Origin: Lotus japonicus
Lineage: Eukaryota; Streptophyta; Magnoliopsida; Fabales; Fabaceae
Direction of reading: 5' to 3'
Assembly: GCF_012489685.1 (NCBI RefSeq)
Contig: NC_080043.1
Location: forward strand, 4,714,501 to 4,778,500
Length of the DNA: 64,000 nt
A model generated the notes under the pieces. It was not told the origin of the DNA. It saw nothing but the letters and a program-made list of their open reading frames with translations, and made no database searches. The number at the start of each line of letters is the position of its first letter. The first letter of the stretch is position 1. Both the position numbers and the translations under genes were made by a program. Shown piece by piece: positions 32,701 to 45,710 of this stretch.

Positions 32701-35390
32701 TAAAGGAAGTTTAATATATTTTCTAATGTCAATTTTTGACAGAGAACATGAAGCCAACCAAGTGATATGTTTTTGGACAACGATCAACACGACAACCAAT
32801 GGTAGCTCCTCGCCTCCCACAACGTGTGCACTTTAATGCTCTTCCTCTACAAAGTGCAGCCCTCACATTTTTTAAGCATCCCAAGCCAGCAAAATAAACC
32901 TGTAAAAGCATGTCAAAATAAACAATTTACTTTTACACATGAAAGTTGAATAAGTTGCAAATAGGCAGGTTATTTCAATCTTTCAGCAATTCACTGTGGA
33001 AAACAAAACCATTAAGCTGATAAAATTTAACAAAGAGAAGAGAAAGGCTTTCACTCATCTGTCATTGTCAACAATTAAGGAATACATGTTATGAATTAGC
33101 AAACAAAACATATGGAGAAATATAAGAGATAGATAAACTTATAAATTGGAACCCCCTTCACTTTGGCTTTATCATGCTCGTGTGCTATAATTGGGATTGG
33201 AAAGTTCCACCATGATAAACACCCCCTTGGGAAATAAAAAGCTTCTATACAGATTAAATCATTCATTTGAAATTAATATTTGACTGGCTTTATGATTTAT
33301 CTAAGAATTTTCTTATTTTTGAGTTATACATACCCTTTAGGTGCCTTACATCATTCAGATTTTTTAGCATTATTAAAATAACAAGACTTTATTTTCCATA
33401 GATAGCATCTGACACCAATTCAGAGAAAAACTCTAGGTCAATTAATCTAGTTACAGTGGTGCCCTGCTCTAAGCAGTACTTTGGGCTGATGCTCCATTCA
33501 ATTATTCCTAGAAAGTTCAATTGTCCAGTGTACTATTCATTATGTGTATATAGTGAACTTCAAAATTACCAAGGGCAGAAATAACATTTAACTATATCGC
33601 AATAAGAGTTGGTGACAATCATAACTAAATAACTAATAAAGATATAGGGGTGATAAAAGCCCAATCAAATGGCATTAATATGATAGAGGTGGATTCCATC
33701 AGGTAAATGAGAGGAGAAAAAGGTACAGACAAATGTAAGCATAATTTGAAAGCAACATCAAGGCTGCAACAAGATAAGTTTAACTTCTAAATCCTACTTT
33801 GTTCAAACTATTGGTAAGTGCTATCAAGATACATGGCTTTGGCAATGTGTTCTGATTACCATGACCATTATTACAATCACATCTACATTTTCACCTAAAA
33901 AGAGGACTGTATAACTGTATGGTCTACTGAGACAGATGAGAAACAGAAATGATACACAAACGATTAAAGATAAGGAACATCTTAAGCAAGTGTGCTAGAT
34001 TATAAATGAGCGATTAGCAACTAAGCATGATAGTTCTATTAAGTCTTAATGTCAAGCTCACATATGCACAGTTTCAAGAATGTCTAGATTTAAATCACAC
34101 CTCTGGACTCCATACAGCACAGTGCTGATGAACCCATATACGAGCAATACCATTGCGATCATCAACAGGACCCAAGAGGCGCCCTAACCATCCAGGTTCG
34201 TCACCAAAGCCGTCCCATATATCATAATTATGCTCCTCTGAAGCCGAAGACCCACTATATGCCTCATTCTCACTCTCACCATTATCATGAACTAATTTTT
34301 TGGGAGGTTTACCATCAGTCCCTCCACCACACAAACCACACCTCCTACCCTCTTTAATACGTTGATGGCGAGGCTTGTCATTTGTATCTTGTTTGGACTC
34401 ATTCAGTCTCACAATATTTGCATCCTGCAAGGTATTTGCATCAATGTGAACCTCTTTATCACCAGATACTTCATTTTCTGTGTTCTCTATCAGAACTCCT
34501 GCATCTTCCACAACCTCACTTGCATTTTTGCCATCATTTGCAGTCTCTAATTGATCAGCCTGTTTATCTACAAGTTCCACTGGAGACAGTTCAATGCTGC
34601 CATTACACTCCCCTGTTTCCACATTGCCAGATATGTCACTCTCTTGATTTGCTACTGCTGAAGGGGCCTTCCCATTCAATATTTCTATCTGATCCCCAAC
34701 AGACAACTGTCTTTCCTCCAGTACTGAAGCATTCTCCTCATCTTTGTTCAATGTAAGCTCCACTTCTTGACTCTTAGTCTCATCTAGATTCTCATAAACC
34801 TCATTCTCTTCATCTTTACGTCCCTCGTCACGCTTGGTAGCTTTGATCCTCCCTGGCCTCTTTGACTTAACTACTTTGGGCATCCCTTCTTCCTTACCAA
34901 CCTCCCTACCCTCCACCTCCACCTCCTCATCAACCCTCCTTCCAACACCATCCTCAAACAGCTTCCTTTTCCCACGCCGAGACTCCCTCTCCTTCTTCCC
35001 CTTAAACCCTACACTTTTACCCCTCGATCTCAACCTCGCACCCCAACCTCTCCCATCCTCCGCAATGCCAGAACCCCCAGTCACTCTTTCTCCACTCTCA
35101 CCCTCACCATCATCCTTCACACCCCTCAACGCTCCATTCTTACCCACCCTCCTCGGCTTCTTCTTCGTCGGAGACGGCGAGGGAGAGACATCTAGAAGCA
35201 CCGGGGCACGCCGAACCCGTGAGCTACGGCGAACACCTCCATCATCACCACCATCATCACCCTCACCCGGATGGTTCCGATTGTACTCCTCCTCGCATAT
35301 CGCGTCCAATCTCTTCCGCTTCTTCCGAGGCGATCGACCTCCATCCGTCCTCTGCTCCACTGAACCACCAGATTCGCATGATAATCGCAT
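27391..35390 (-). CDS. Extended-PHD finger and AAA+ ATPase chromatin-type protein (6 exons, 1850 aa)
   Basis: Exons, 5' to 3': 35390-34101, 32899-32759, 32622-30876, 30353-30049, 29588-28744 and 28615-27391. All have GT/AG borders and sum to 5553 nt in frame. Residues 1-350 are basic and acidic, disordered, with a PRKKRKR nuclear signal. Residues 351-497 are an extended PHD (ePHD) zinc finger (CGLCGGG, WVHQHCAVWSPE, CTRCGRRGATIGC, CPKTYHLPCA). Residues about 587-780 are an AAA module with Walker A GYPGTGKT (629-636), Walker B IIFFDEIDG (689-697), and ATNRPDAVDPALRRPGRFD with arginine finger. A second, degenerate AAA-like module follows (VLIAGNPRSGQRH, no proper Walker A). The C-terminus is long and Ser-rich. 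The domain order matches the plant family of Arabidopsis At3g15120, related to ATAD2/Yta7-type ATPases but lacking a bromodomain that I can see. A nuclear chromatin role is inferred. Confidence 0.88.
28671..28719. repeat. (AG)n microsatellite in intron 5 of the ePHD/AAA gene
   Basis: About 24 perfect AG units. It lies just downstream of the exon 5 donor, so on the coding strand it is a CT tract within the intron of about 130 bases. Confidence 0.95.
29703..29731. repeat. (CT)n microsatellite in intron 4 of the ePHD/AAA gene
   Basis: About 14 CT units, reading as (AG)n on the coding strand. Confidence 0.95.
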
Positions 35391-37330
35391 GACAGTACAA
35401 TCAAAACAATCTCAACACGCAATTTTCACCAAAAATTGTCACGCAGAACCAGAAAATCGGCATTGAACAACGATTCACAATCCACACTGACTCAACAAAC
35501 AGGAAGCAGAGCTCGAGAGAGCGAAACCCTAGAAATCGATTTGGGGAAAATTGGTTCGATTTGGGGTTTTTGGGTTCTTATAACGATGCTTGAATTTTCT
35601 TTCCTCTCATTTTCTTTCTTCTCATTTTTCAGAGTTTTCTTCTCTGAAGCTGAAAATTTTCCTCACTCTCTTTTTTGCTATTTATAAATATCAAAACCCA
35701 GAACAACAACTAGGGCGTGTGAGACTGAAAAAAACGAATAAGGGTTTCGCTCTATTATTTCCGAGCTCGTGAACACGCGTGTGTTGATCACGTGTTATAC
35801 ACGCGCATCTTTAAAGGTTATGGTTCTGCCCTTGTGTGTTGATTTCAGGAGGTTGTGATACAGATGCTGGTGTTGTGAGTGGGATTAGTTTCTTGTTGGC
35901 ATATTTTTTGCTAATTTATTTTGATAAATTTCATTTTAACAATGTGGAGTTGCCGCCAAATATATGGATTTCGCAGGTTTTGGTTGGAACTTTTGTAATA
36001 TGACACCAAATGAAATAGCAAAAAGGTAAATAGGTTGTGGTATGCTCTCATAAATGTTTGGTTTTTTTAAAGGGTAACGGCTCCTTGAACTTTTTTTTTT
36101 CACCATTGGGGTTGGAATTTTGTCCCTCACAATTTCACATAAGACTCAATTTTTATCATGTCTTAGGTCCCTCTAAAATTATGGTTCCTTAGTTTAAGTC
36201 TCTCTGAAATATGTCACGACAGTATCGGCAGGAGCTTATAACTCCATATTATTTTCAAAATAAGAATGTATACAAAAAACAATATTTATAAGGGTCTAAG
36301 CCAAAAGATCTTAATTTTAAAGGGACCAAAAACATATTTAAGCCTAAGTTAATTAACTTTAGATTACTATTTTCGTTCTTTATAAACTGTCTAATTTGAA
36401 GTAAAAAATGTGTTCCTATATATCTCTTCGCTTAGAGTTTCAAGAGAGCGTTAATTGATGTTTTCCCAAGTAATGTCCTTGCAGAAGCAGTAAATGACGA
36501 AAAATAAAATACATTCTAAATGGTGAAATAGGAAAACAAATAATATTTCTATCAAAATTAATGGCACTCATTAATACATGTATTTATTCTTTTTCTGGAC
36601 AGTTAATTGGGATCGGAGGTAGTACTTGCTAACCCAAAAAACTTCAAATTACTTAGTTTAACCTTATTTAAATTAGTCATTTGATTAGCCTTATTCCAAC
36701 TTAGGCCTTACTTGTTACTTAATTGACTTTGATTAACTTAATCTCATATGAATAAGGTTTATAGCTAAATTACTTCAATTGATTTAATTATTTCTAATTA
36801 ATCATTTATCACTTAACTTTAGCTAATCCTCATATGTGTAGACAATAGACATCACTACCACTACCTTCGTTGTCAGTGCCGCCATCCTAACGTCATTGAC
36901 ACCGCCACCACCACCACCACCAATCTCCACCCCCAGCACCACCATTGCTACCATCATCACCATCACTTTCCAACACCGCCACCACCCGAACCGCCAACGC
37001 CACTGCTGCCACTTCTGCCACCGCCGCTCTGCAATTTTGATATGAACGAAGTTGCAGTTTGTATTCAAATAATACTTTTAACACAATTACATTTACAACT
37101 GTACCTAATAAACTTCGTGACTCCATTTGAGTTCAACCAAGTCCAAATTGATTAGGCTACTCAGAATTGAATGAAATTCAATCACTCACTAGTGCAAAAT
37201 TATGTGTACAGCCGTTCAAGTATCATTACTCCCACTCTCCCAATATGCAGAAACCACATGATCTAACAGTATTGAATCCGCTTCTTTCTTAAAGGACAGA
37301 ATGAAGTTACATATTCCACTGAGAAATCCA
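35391..37330. other. Intergenic region between the ePHD/AAA gene and the ERI1-like gene
   Basis: The first 400 bp (to about 35800) is the probable promoter and 5' leader of the ePHD/AAA gene. The stretch 36060-36350 is a decayed GTCCCT/ATATGTTTTTGGTCCC-type MITE or MULE end. A CCACCA-rich low-complexity block lies at 36889-37030. No gene seen. Confidence 0.5.
35524..35531 (-). promoter_or_regulatory. Telo-box in the leader/promoter of the ePHD/AAA gene
   Basis: AAACCCTA stands 134 bp upstream of the ATG. Telo-boxes are common near starts of plant genes for growth, ribosome and chromatin functions. This is a motif match only; a further AAGGGTTTC-like match near 35741 may be a second copy. Confidence 0.5.
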
Positions 37331-40300
37331 CTATCTAATACGGTTCTTGAAAAGAAAGTTGACGTTTCCAGGAGATGAAGGATTCCTCCTTGCAGTAATC
37401 TGGATGAGTGCACCATCAATAAGCATGCGTTGCAAGACTCTTGCTATGTTCTTTGTGTCATCAATGCCAAGATGGTGACTTCCCATTAATGGTATTTGCA
37501 GTTCCTTCACCATTGTAACCATTCCCGTGGCCTGTTATCCATAAACAAGCAAGCATATAATATCTTAAATAAGGATCAATAAAACAAAAGGGAAAAAAAA
37601 GAAATAGGGACAAAATTCAACCCAGTCATGGTTAACTTCACTAAATACTATCTTTCTCCATATTACTTCTTGTGTTCTATCATAGGGGCTTAAAATGTAT
37701 CAAATTCACTCAAAATTTCACAATTTCTTTAGTTCATGACTACATGCTCCAGAGTCTCAACTTTAAATTGATATAAAAATCAATAGCACCCCTCTAGACT
37801 TAACCACAACTAATCAATTAATCCACATGTCTTGTTTTCCATGATGGAAAAAGGATTAAAAATTTAAATCATATTCTTATGTCCATTCTAAACTGCGAAA
37901 GAACTTACCCTCCTATTATAAAAGTTCAGATAGACATCTTTGAGATTGATCCACTCCACAAAGTATGGAGGAAGTTTTATCTTCGATACTTCACATTGCT
38001 GAGGGACCTTTGTCTTCAAATCCCAATTTCCACTACAAGAGCAAAATATTTTGATGTTACAGAACATAGTCAGTTATTCTGGATATATAGGACAGGAAAG
38101 TACCGAAACACAGAAAAGACGAAAAAAAATGTATAAGAGATGAACGATGAAATGGTGATATTTACCAAGTTACAAATGCTGCACGGTTAAGTTTCCCACC
38201 CATCCACAACTGATGTTGCATCAACCAAGCTTCAAATTCTTGAATAACTTCCTTGAATGGTATGGCTGTGTCATGCCAAACTCTAGGAAAATAAATAAAT
38301 TATCTAAGAAGCATCTTATATTAGTTGGGTACCAGTGGCATTTTTTGTGGCAATGCATGTGATAATCCCTTGGTTGTTGCTATCATAATACGTCTTCTGA
38401 AGTGCTAGCTATTAGTTGCTATCGTCCTTAAATTACATATTACTAAACTTATTTCACTAATATAACACATTATTCATCAGACCTGAGAAATCATAGCAAA
38501 AATATACATGCAATCTTATAAATTAAATATGACCATGAAAGAAACATAATGAAGAAAGAGAATGGAGAAGAGTTCAACATGCTTGTTAGGCAAAAATGAA
38601 AAAGAAAGCAGAGAAGATTGTATACAGATTAAGATTGTACACAGATTACAAGTATGAATCAGCTTAGTTAAAGTACAATAAGCTGCATACCTATCAACTC
38701 CAAATTTTCCATACTTTCCTTCAATGTATTCATTTATTCTTTGTTCGCTCATGACTGTGGGCCTCACAAACCTGTTAAATAGTTAAGGGAACAATGAGAA
38801 ATTAAAAATGCAAGATAGCAAAACAAATGATGATCCTTTCAGTTATAGGTATATTGCAGTTTTAAATCTATAAAAAACTAACCTAAGAAATCAAAACATA
38901 TTAACTCAAATATGTAGCAAGACTCACAAAACTGTGGTTGCATTTAAATCTTTAAAACTCAAGAGGCTACAATTCCATTCAAGGGATAAAATATATTATT
39001 TAAAAAAAAAGTTCAAATGATGCCTATGTACATATAGATGTTAAACTTTCTAATAATCACTATTCTTAAGAAAAGTAATTTCAACATGTTACCCCTTTAT
39101 ACAGCTATAGAACACAATAAAAAGTAATACAGAAAAAAAAAAGAACAGAACATTTCAGGCAATCCCAGAACATTGCTCTGGCAAGACATGTTACAGAGTC
39201 ACAGATCAAAACCTGTGGAAAATGTCTTCAACTTGCAAAGTTTTTGCACAAATCTTTAGAACGGGAAACTCAAGAATCTCCACCTTACCCTCTAAATCAA
39301 GCACAAGGAAAAAGTCTAGATTTTGAGGGCATATTTTGTTTAACTCAGCGGAGTTCACTTGAAGCTCCCTGGAGCAATCATGATTAAACTTCTCAAGGTG
39401 GATAAGATCATCCATCTGCACAATTTGGAGAAAACATAAAAAAAACTGTAAAAATTATATTCACCTACGTAATTGTAAATATAGTACAAAGACAAAGCTC
39501 TCAGTTCCTAAGCTGCAAGTCTTATTTTCCAGAATGAGTCATATCATACTCCAATAAATTCAGCTGATGTCTTCATACAATATTCTTCTATACTTAGTAA
39601 ACATCAAGAAGTGGTATCCCTGAATCAGTAAATCGTCTATCCAGAATGATGCTTGATCCTGTGCTGCAATAGCATATTCTGAAACAGGAAATGATACGAT
39701 AGGCTAAAAGTTCATATACCAAGTCCATTATGTGGAACCATGTAATGGCACCAGGTTTCCCCTTCATGTACAAGTCTACAAGATATAAACCTACTGAGAT
39801 TAGTACATGTAACTGAAGACTTGAACAAGCACCATTGACATGGGAAAAAAGAAAAATACTCAATAATCCTAGTATGACACGTAAACATGCTCAGAGTAAA
39901 CTGATTCTACTCTACTCTACTTATTCACAAGGATAATTCTATATCCTCCTAACTAACAAAAGAAAGAAAAGTAAAGAATACTTCTTATGTAGAAAATAAT
40001 CTTCATGGTGATAAACAATGCAACAGGGTCATCATGTCATTGTTGACCACTCAAGCAATTTATCAAACACAAGGCATGCAAACCAAAACTAGTACACCCA
40101 GAATTCTGTTTCGGAAAAAGATTTCAAATTTGGGCAGAACAAGACAGAAAACAAGATGGGTCATGAAAAAGATGCTACCATGGTGCACTTTCCCTGCGTG
40201 TGGTACAGGCACATGGGTTTCCAGCGAGAGCGTGTTGTTGTGTCTGGAGATGGGGTGTTGTCGGAAGTGGAAAGGGAGGCAGAGACGGTGAGGGAGTGCA

Positions 40301-40424
40301 TTGGAGGAAGAGAGGGTGAGGGAGTGCAGTGGTGCAATGTAAGAGGTGAAAGAGAAGAAGAAGAAAGCAATGGATTACGATGGGAGAAAAGCTTGGACAA
40401 AGAAGAAGCTCTCAGAAGTGCCAT
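37331..40424 (-). CDS. ERIL1: ERI1-like 3'-5' exonuclease, probably plastid-targeted (6 exons, 323 aa)
   Basis: Exons, 5' to 3': 40424-40179, 39415-39213, 38771-38691, 38282-38166, 38032-37909 and 37531-37331. All introns are GT-AG and the sum is 972 nt in frame. The first 60 or so residues are rich in Ser, Thr and Leu without acidic residues until late, as in chloroplast transit peptides. A short CLYHTQGKCTM segment follows. The DEDDh exonuclease fold shows motif I VLDLEG (Asp122, Glu124), motif II GNWD (Asp220) and motif III SHHLGIDD (His276/277, Asp281/282), so the catalytic set is complete. ERI1 enzymes trim the 3' ends of small RNA and rRNA. The plant ERIL1 has been linked to chloroplast rRNA maturation; that role is assigned by family. 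The gene lies 1.9 kb from, and in the same orientation as, the ePHD/AAA gene. Confidence 0.88.
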
Positions 40425-41661
40425 AATCACTTTTCACTCAGCTCAAACTCAAAGCTCTTTGTTCATCATTTTTATACGTTGCACGTGCTGTCCATATTTC
40501 TTCTTTTTTCTTCAAAAGAAAAAAATAACATAATTGCAAATCCAATCCAAATACACACTTAGGATATGTTTGAGATGGAAAAAAGTGAGAGAAAAAGAAA
40601 ATGAAAAAGAAAGAAAGAGAAAAGAAAAAAAAAGTAGAAAATTGGATGATTTTTAAGTAATTTGTTTGAAAATTAAAAAAAAGAGAAGAAAAGTAATGTT
40701 TGTAAAATGACATAAACACCCTTAAGTAAAAATATTTACTAATTTTTTTATTACTATTTTTATTTATTTTTTTATTTTCACTAAAAATTAGTTATAATAT
40801 ATAGTAAAATGATGAATTATAATTAGATATTGTGTAATACTTTTTTACACTATTACTGCTTTGTAATTAAACTCGTTAAAACAGGCTGAAAAAAATGGGC
40901 TCAGACGCAGTGGATGGTAGAGGCAATTCAATAGAAGGCCTTTATTCACTATTTATTTAAAACGGTTATCATTTAAGATTATACATATAGTTTAAGGGTT
41001 CATTTATTGGTTAAGAGATTAGTGAGAATTAGTACTATAATCTTATACTACTATAATCTATTTTCAAAATTAAAAAGTGGCAACACCTTTAGGTGGTACC
41101 CTCCACAAAGTTAGAGTTTTTGAAAAACAAAGAACAATAAAGAAAATAATTACGTGCAAGAAAAATTGTTGGCTGTATAACCTTGTTACTTGAAATGAGT
41201 AATTAATTTGCATTTAAATGGAATGAATGTAATATGGCTATTTATTTTTTAAGGTGAAAGCCAAATTTTTCTAGGATAGCAAGGTAATGAATGCTTAACC
41301 AAACCAAATGGAAAAGGCTTAATGCTTGGATATCAGACATACCATGCTAAATTAGTGGAATTAATCAGTGAGAGATTTAGGTGAAATAGGAAATGGATAC
41401 AAAATAATTAATGGCACTGGAATGACATTATTCAACAATCCCCCAATAATGGTTAACGACATCCACCACCTGTCACGGTGTAGCATCTTGTTTTATTCAA
41501 CTACACAGGAGGACATGTTAATTGTTCTGTCTTTATTAATGACATGACATCCACCACTTGTTGCTACTGCTCTCTGCTTGCTACTGTTTTCTATTAATTA
41601 CTCATTCAACTTCTTTAGGGAAGTTTACGGTAGCTGTATGATATTTCTTGTTTCTGTTTAA
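40425..41661. other. Intergenic, promoter side of the ERI1-like gene
   Basis: The first 150 bp is the probable 5' leader and promoter of the ERI1-like gene (minus strand). The rest is AT-rich with A-rich tracts and no credible gene. Confidence 0.45.
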
Positions 41662-41958
41662 TGCTTAGTTGGTGGAGTAAAAGCTAATAACCTTGCAATA
41701 TTGACTGATGCAAGACATTTGTTGCAACATTTGTCATCTCTTTATTTTCTTGATGCTTTGATTTGTATCCAATTAATATACATGCTTGCTTGGTTTCTGG
41801 TATATGAAGCCATTGATAGAATAGTTGCCGGTCCTAAAAATGTAGGTTTTTTTATGTTTATGATTGATGCATTTGGTCTTATGGTGAACATCATTGTGGC
41901 TTTTTTATTGGCTCATCATTTAAATAAACACAGTGATACTGATAACTTAGAAACATAA
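41662..41958 (+). pseudogene. Truncated MTP1-type metal transporter (cation diffusion facilitator) remnant
   Basis: The frame from 41662 reads GGVKANNLAILTDARHLL. After a gap it continues CIQLIY, LVYEAIDRIVAGPKNV, FMIDAFGLMVNIIVAFLLAHH and then a stop at 41956-41958. This matches the middle of plant MTP1/ZAT vacuolar zinc transporters (membrane helices 2 and following). About 35 residues after the TDA-HLL motif are missing, the frame is preceded by a stop, and the His-rich loop and the rest of the protein are absent. With one short frame in a 398-residue-class family it is a dead fragment. Source copy unknown. Confidence 0.8.
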
Positions 41959-42113
41959 CAAGAAACAATGGGCAAAAAATCACCCTAGACTTGAGAAAAT
42001 CAGGAAACAATGAAGCAAATCACCAATTGATTTGGCCAAGATTTTATTATGGAGAAAGAGCCCCTTGCCAACAAATTATTAACACCTTATTTGTGGATTC
42101 ACCATTGTTGTTT

Positions 42114-45100
42114 TTACTGTTTTTTAGCATGCCTTTGACAAAAACATTGTATCCTATCCATGCCCTCTGCAAGTGCAGAAGGGTCAGCAGCAAAAGTGAT
42201 CCGAAGCCAATCTTTAAGCCCTACTGCAGTTCCTGCAAAGAATAACAAAATAAATTAGCAAACTTATGAGTCATTTTAATTAAATGTATTCATAAGCCAT
42301 CAATTTGGTCACTCAAAGATGAAAATTGCGATCAATTTAATCCTCCAAAGATGAAAAATGTGATCGATTTTAGTCCCTTGCAGAATTATGTGGACATGTT
42401 TTCATTAATCAAGTTAAAATGAGGATAACAAACAGAAAGTCCTGAAGCAAAAACTAACAAGTGCCTTTATTATTCTCTACAAAATGAGCAACTCTCCTAA
42501 TAGAAGATGCACAAAATGGAAAATTAAAGCATGAGTTGCAAAATGGTACCTGGAAGAATGATAACAGATTCCTCCTTTGCAAGTTTGAAAGAGAAATCAA
42601 TGTCATCACTAATATCTTCCAGCAGCGAAAGATTCAGTTTCACCTGCATTTCATTCAAGAATAAATAAAGAAGATTGTCTTCATAGAAACATTTATTCTG
42701 TTCTCAAAAAACTGCTATTATGTGATAGATTTCCCTACTTTCTTACCATCATAGCCATGGACCCTTCAGGTTTGCAAGGGCAAAAAATGCATGGAATATC
42801 CTCTATCTTTTTACAACATATTTCTGAGGTATACTTCAAAATCTCAACGGTTTTCTTGAAGAAAACCTCTTCAGTCTGCTTAATTATGCGAGGTACTGCC
42901 GCCTGTCAAACAAGAAGTCTTATCAATCAGGTAGAAGAACAAAGTAACTGATAGATGCAGGTCATATGAATACAGAACTAGCAGCGGCATATGAATACTA
43001 CATCACAAGAGCTATTGAGTTTTCGGAGTAGAATTGAATATTTTTTCAGTAAAATGTCTTTCTAGGATTGCTTCTAGTATAGAGATAAATCTTGTTTACT
43101 ATAGTGTTCTTTGAAATCTAACATTTTCTTTTTCTTTCTTTCATGCTTCTCTATCTAACCCAGCCTATGCTTTTGCATATCTAGTCCTAAGCCCAGATAA
43201 AGGATGAAAGTTGTGTAAGGCTTTCGGCAGCAAACTAAAACTCGCCGAAATCTTTAATCTGGATATATAATGATTATGATCCATATTCTGTTAGTTCTTT
43301 TTCAGATGGTAGTTTCAAAGCTTTAACTAAAATTGTGATCATTCTCTTGCAGTTTCTTCAATTAGAAATTATTATTAGCCAAAATAGAACATACATCCAT
43401 TTCTATACTTTGAAATAAGCATGGAAAAAGAAAATTAGATAACCTGAATGAAAGTGGCTGGACCGCCCAAAAGATCAAAATACTTTTTAATGCGCTCGAC
43501 TACCTGCATAAAAAACGTGACTTTTAAGATCACACATGGTCATTAATTGAGTACTGCAGAGAACCATTTAGAATTTAGACTTAGCAGTAAAATATTTTAA
43601 CTATGAGACTTTATATTTTTAAAGTAGTGCAGTTAAATACAATCAATGGTTGAACTTCCTTGTAGAGCAGTACAAAAAACTGAAGTAAACAAAGAGGTAG
43701 GTAAGCACAAACAAAATCAAGCATTACATAGTTAAGGATCAATGATCTATGTACCAAGGGATCAATGATCTATGATTTCAGTTAAAAATATTTAAAAGTG
43801 GCTTAAACATTTAATGGAAGGGAGTGAAGAGAACCTTAGGTTTCCTAAAAGTACCACATGGATCATTTGTCACAAACCAACCAAGCCTCCATCCAGGTAC
43901 TATCCATCTCTTAGATAGGGATCCAAGAGTGATAACAGGAACAGTAGAGCCAAAAATTCCCATTGGTACAAAGGGATTGGCCCCAAATGCAAGGTGACCA
44001 TAAACTTCATCAGCAATCACAACAGTCCCAAGCCTTTTTGCAGTTTCTGCAATCTAAAGTCCAATATAAAAATGATTCAATAACTCCACTTAATGCTATC
44101 AAATTTGAGATACAAGTTCTCATATTGAAATTTGTCCAAACTGTGTCTTATTCTCTGTCTCACCAATAAAATGTTACATGATTATTAAAAACCACCATGT
44201 GAGTTTATAACTGCTCAACTCATGTCGTTTTTTATTGGTGGGACAGAAAATTGAGATATCATTTGGGAACAGAAGATCTTGATCCCAATGGATCAAGTTC
44301 TCTGTCGAACAAGTTATTTGGTTTGGGGCTATATATATTTTTGGTAACTGACCTTCTCCAACTGATGGTAACTATACACATTTCCACAAGGATTCCCAGG
44401 GTTTATAATCACCAATGCAACTGTGTTCTGATCTGCAAGAGCTTCAATAGCATCTAGATCAACCTCCCAACCTTTCTCTGGCAGAAGATCATAATGCCTC
44501 ACTTCTACTTGTCTAAATGACGCAGAAAGTTCATAGATTGGGAAGCCTGGTCTTGGAAGCAAGATGTTCGCACCGGGGCGAGCAAGCAGCGCCATCGAAA
44601 CATCAATAGCTTGTGTGCATCCACTAGTGATGAAAACATCATCAGATGATAGCTGGTAAGGGAGATCACGTGACAGATATTCAGCAATTGCACTGTCACC
44701 AACATGAAAGTAACTTCAGAATTAAGATGCACTCAGTTTAGAATAACATTGTATAATGACAAGAAACAAAACCAAAGCATGTTAATTTATTCTACTGCAG
44801 AAACAAAAAGGAAGCAACTAATAGTCTGAAAGTGACTGTGAGATACCAGATTCTCATTCTGATATGTCTTTTTCCTTGTTACTATAGGAACTGAATAAAC
44901 CATGCTTGGATGTAATAGAAAATATGTCAAAAGAAGAGTTTCAAAAAGTGTACCCTCTAGAAAAATGGGAACAAAACAAAAATCCACATCAAGAACCATA
45001 AGCTCCACAACCTTTTCTAACTAGATGGCTTTGACTTTTGTCATAATCATGAATTAGGTAAAATGACATACTATTCAAATCCAAATCTTTCTCAATGGAT

Positions 45101-45710
45101 TGGAATGCAATTTTAAGAAGAAAAAAATCCAAAATAATTTGAAGCATGTTAATGTTGACCGTACAAACCAATTGTTGAGATGTCCCACATTGAGATATAT
45201 GACTAAAATAGTCCTTATACCGCAGAAGCTAGCTTAGGGGTGAGGATTGCACTACTCTATATAAAAGCTTATTTGGTCATATCTCTGGTTAATGTTAATG
45301 TGAGACTTTTCAGCACCAATTGTCAAATCATAAACAATTGCCAAATTAAAACACACATTCATTGCAATCATAAAAGACAGAATTGGAATCAGGACAAGAA
45401 AATTGGATTTCTTGATAAGATTATAGAGAGGTAAGCTGGGAAATTAACATTACTTTCTGGTTTGGAGAAGTCCAGCAGTGGGAGCATAACCATGGAACTT
45501 GTGAGATTGAAGAGTATCAGCAACAGCATCTTCAGAAACTTTGGTGGTGTGGAAGCATGTGGCTAGTGTTGGGTCACCCATGCCAAGTGAAATAACTCTC
45601 TTGCTGCTGCCATCATCAATGGTTTCCATTAAGAGACTGAGAATTCCCTTAATTGTGATGGTGGAAGTTGTCTTGCATTCATGGTTCACACCCACAACAC
45701 CACTTTCCAT
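42114..45710 (-). CDS. TAT: Tyrosine aminotransferase-like PLP enzyme (7 exons, 414 aa)
   Basis: Exons, 5' to 3': 45710-45454, 44692-44353, 44053-43835, 43503-43444, 42902-42747, 42643-42550 and 42232-42114. All introns are GT-AG and the sum is 1245 nt in frame. It is a class I aminotransferase: substrate-loop [42 protein letters not shown] with the PLP-binding Asp and Tyr, [16 protein letters not shown] with the PLP lysine (residue 247), and the C-terminal substrate Arg in WLRITFA. Length fits the family (about 410-420). Plant TATs convert tyrosine to 4-hydroxyphenylpyruvate, feeding tocopherol and plastoquinone synthesis; close relatives act on nicotianamine or in specialised pathways, so the substrate is inferred. 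No signal peptide; cytosolic. A broken copy of exon 2 lies at 57472-57615. Confidence 0.9.

Noticed and set aside
34382..35466. Plus-strand frame of 210 codons rich in Ser/Pro/Thr opposite exon 1 of the ePHD/AAA gene
   Set aside because: Antisense shadow of a Glu/Lys/Arg-rich exon with low complexity; the minus-strand exon fits a full spliced gene.
41662..41958. MTP-like frame considered as a small functional gene
   Set aside because: Preceded by an in-frame stop, with no ATG at the homologous start, part of the membrane core missing and the metal-binding loop absent.
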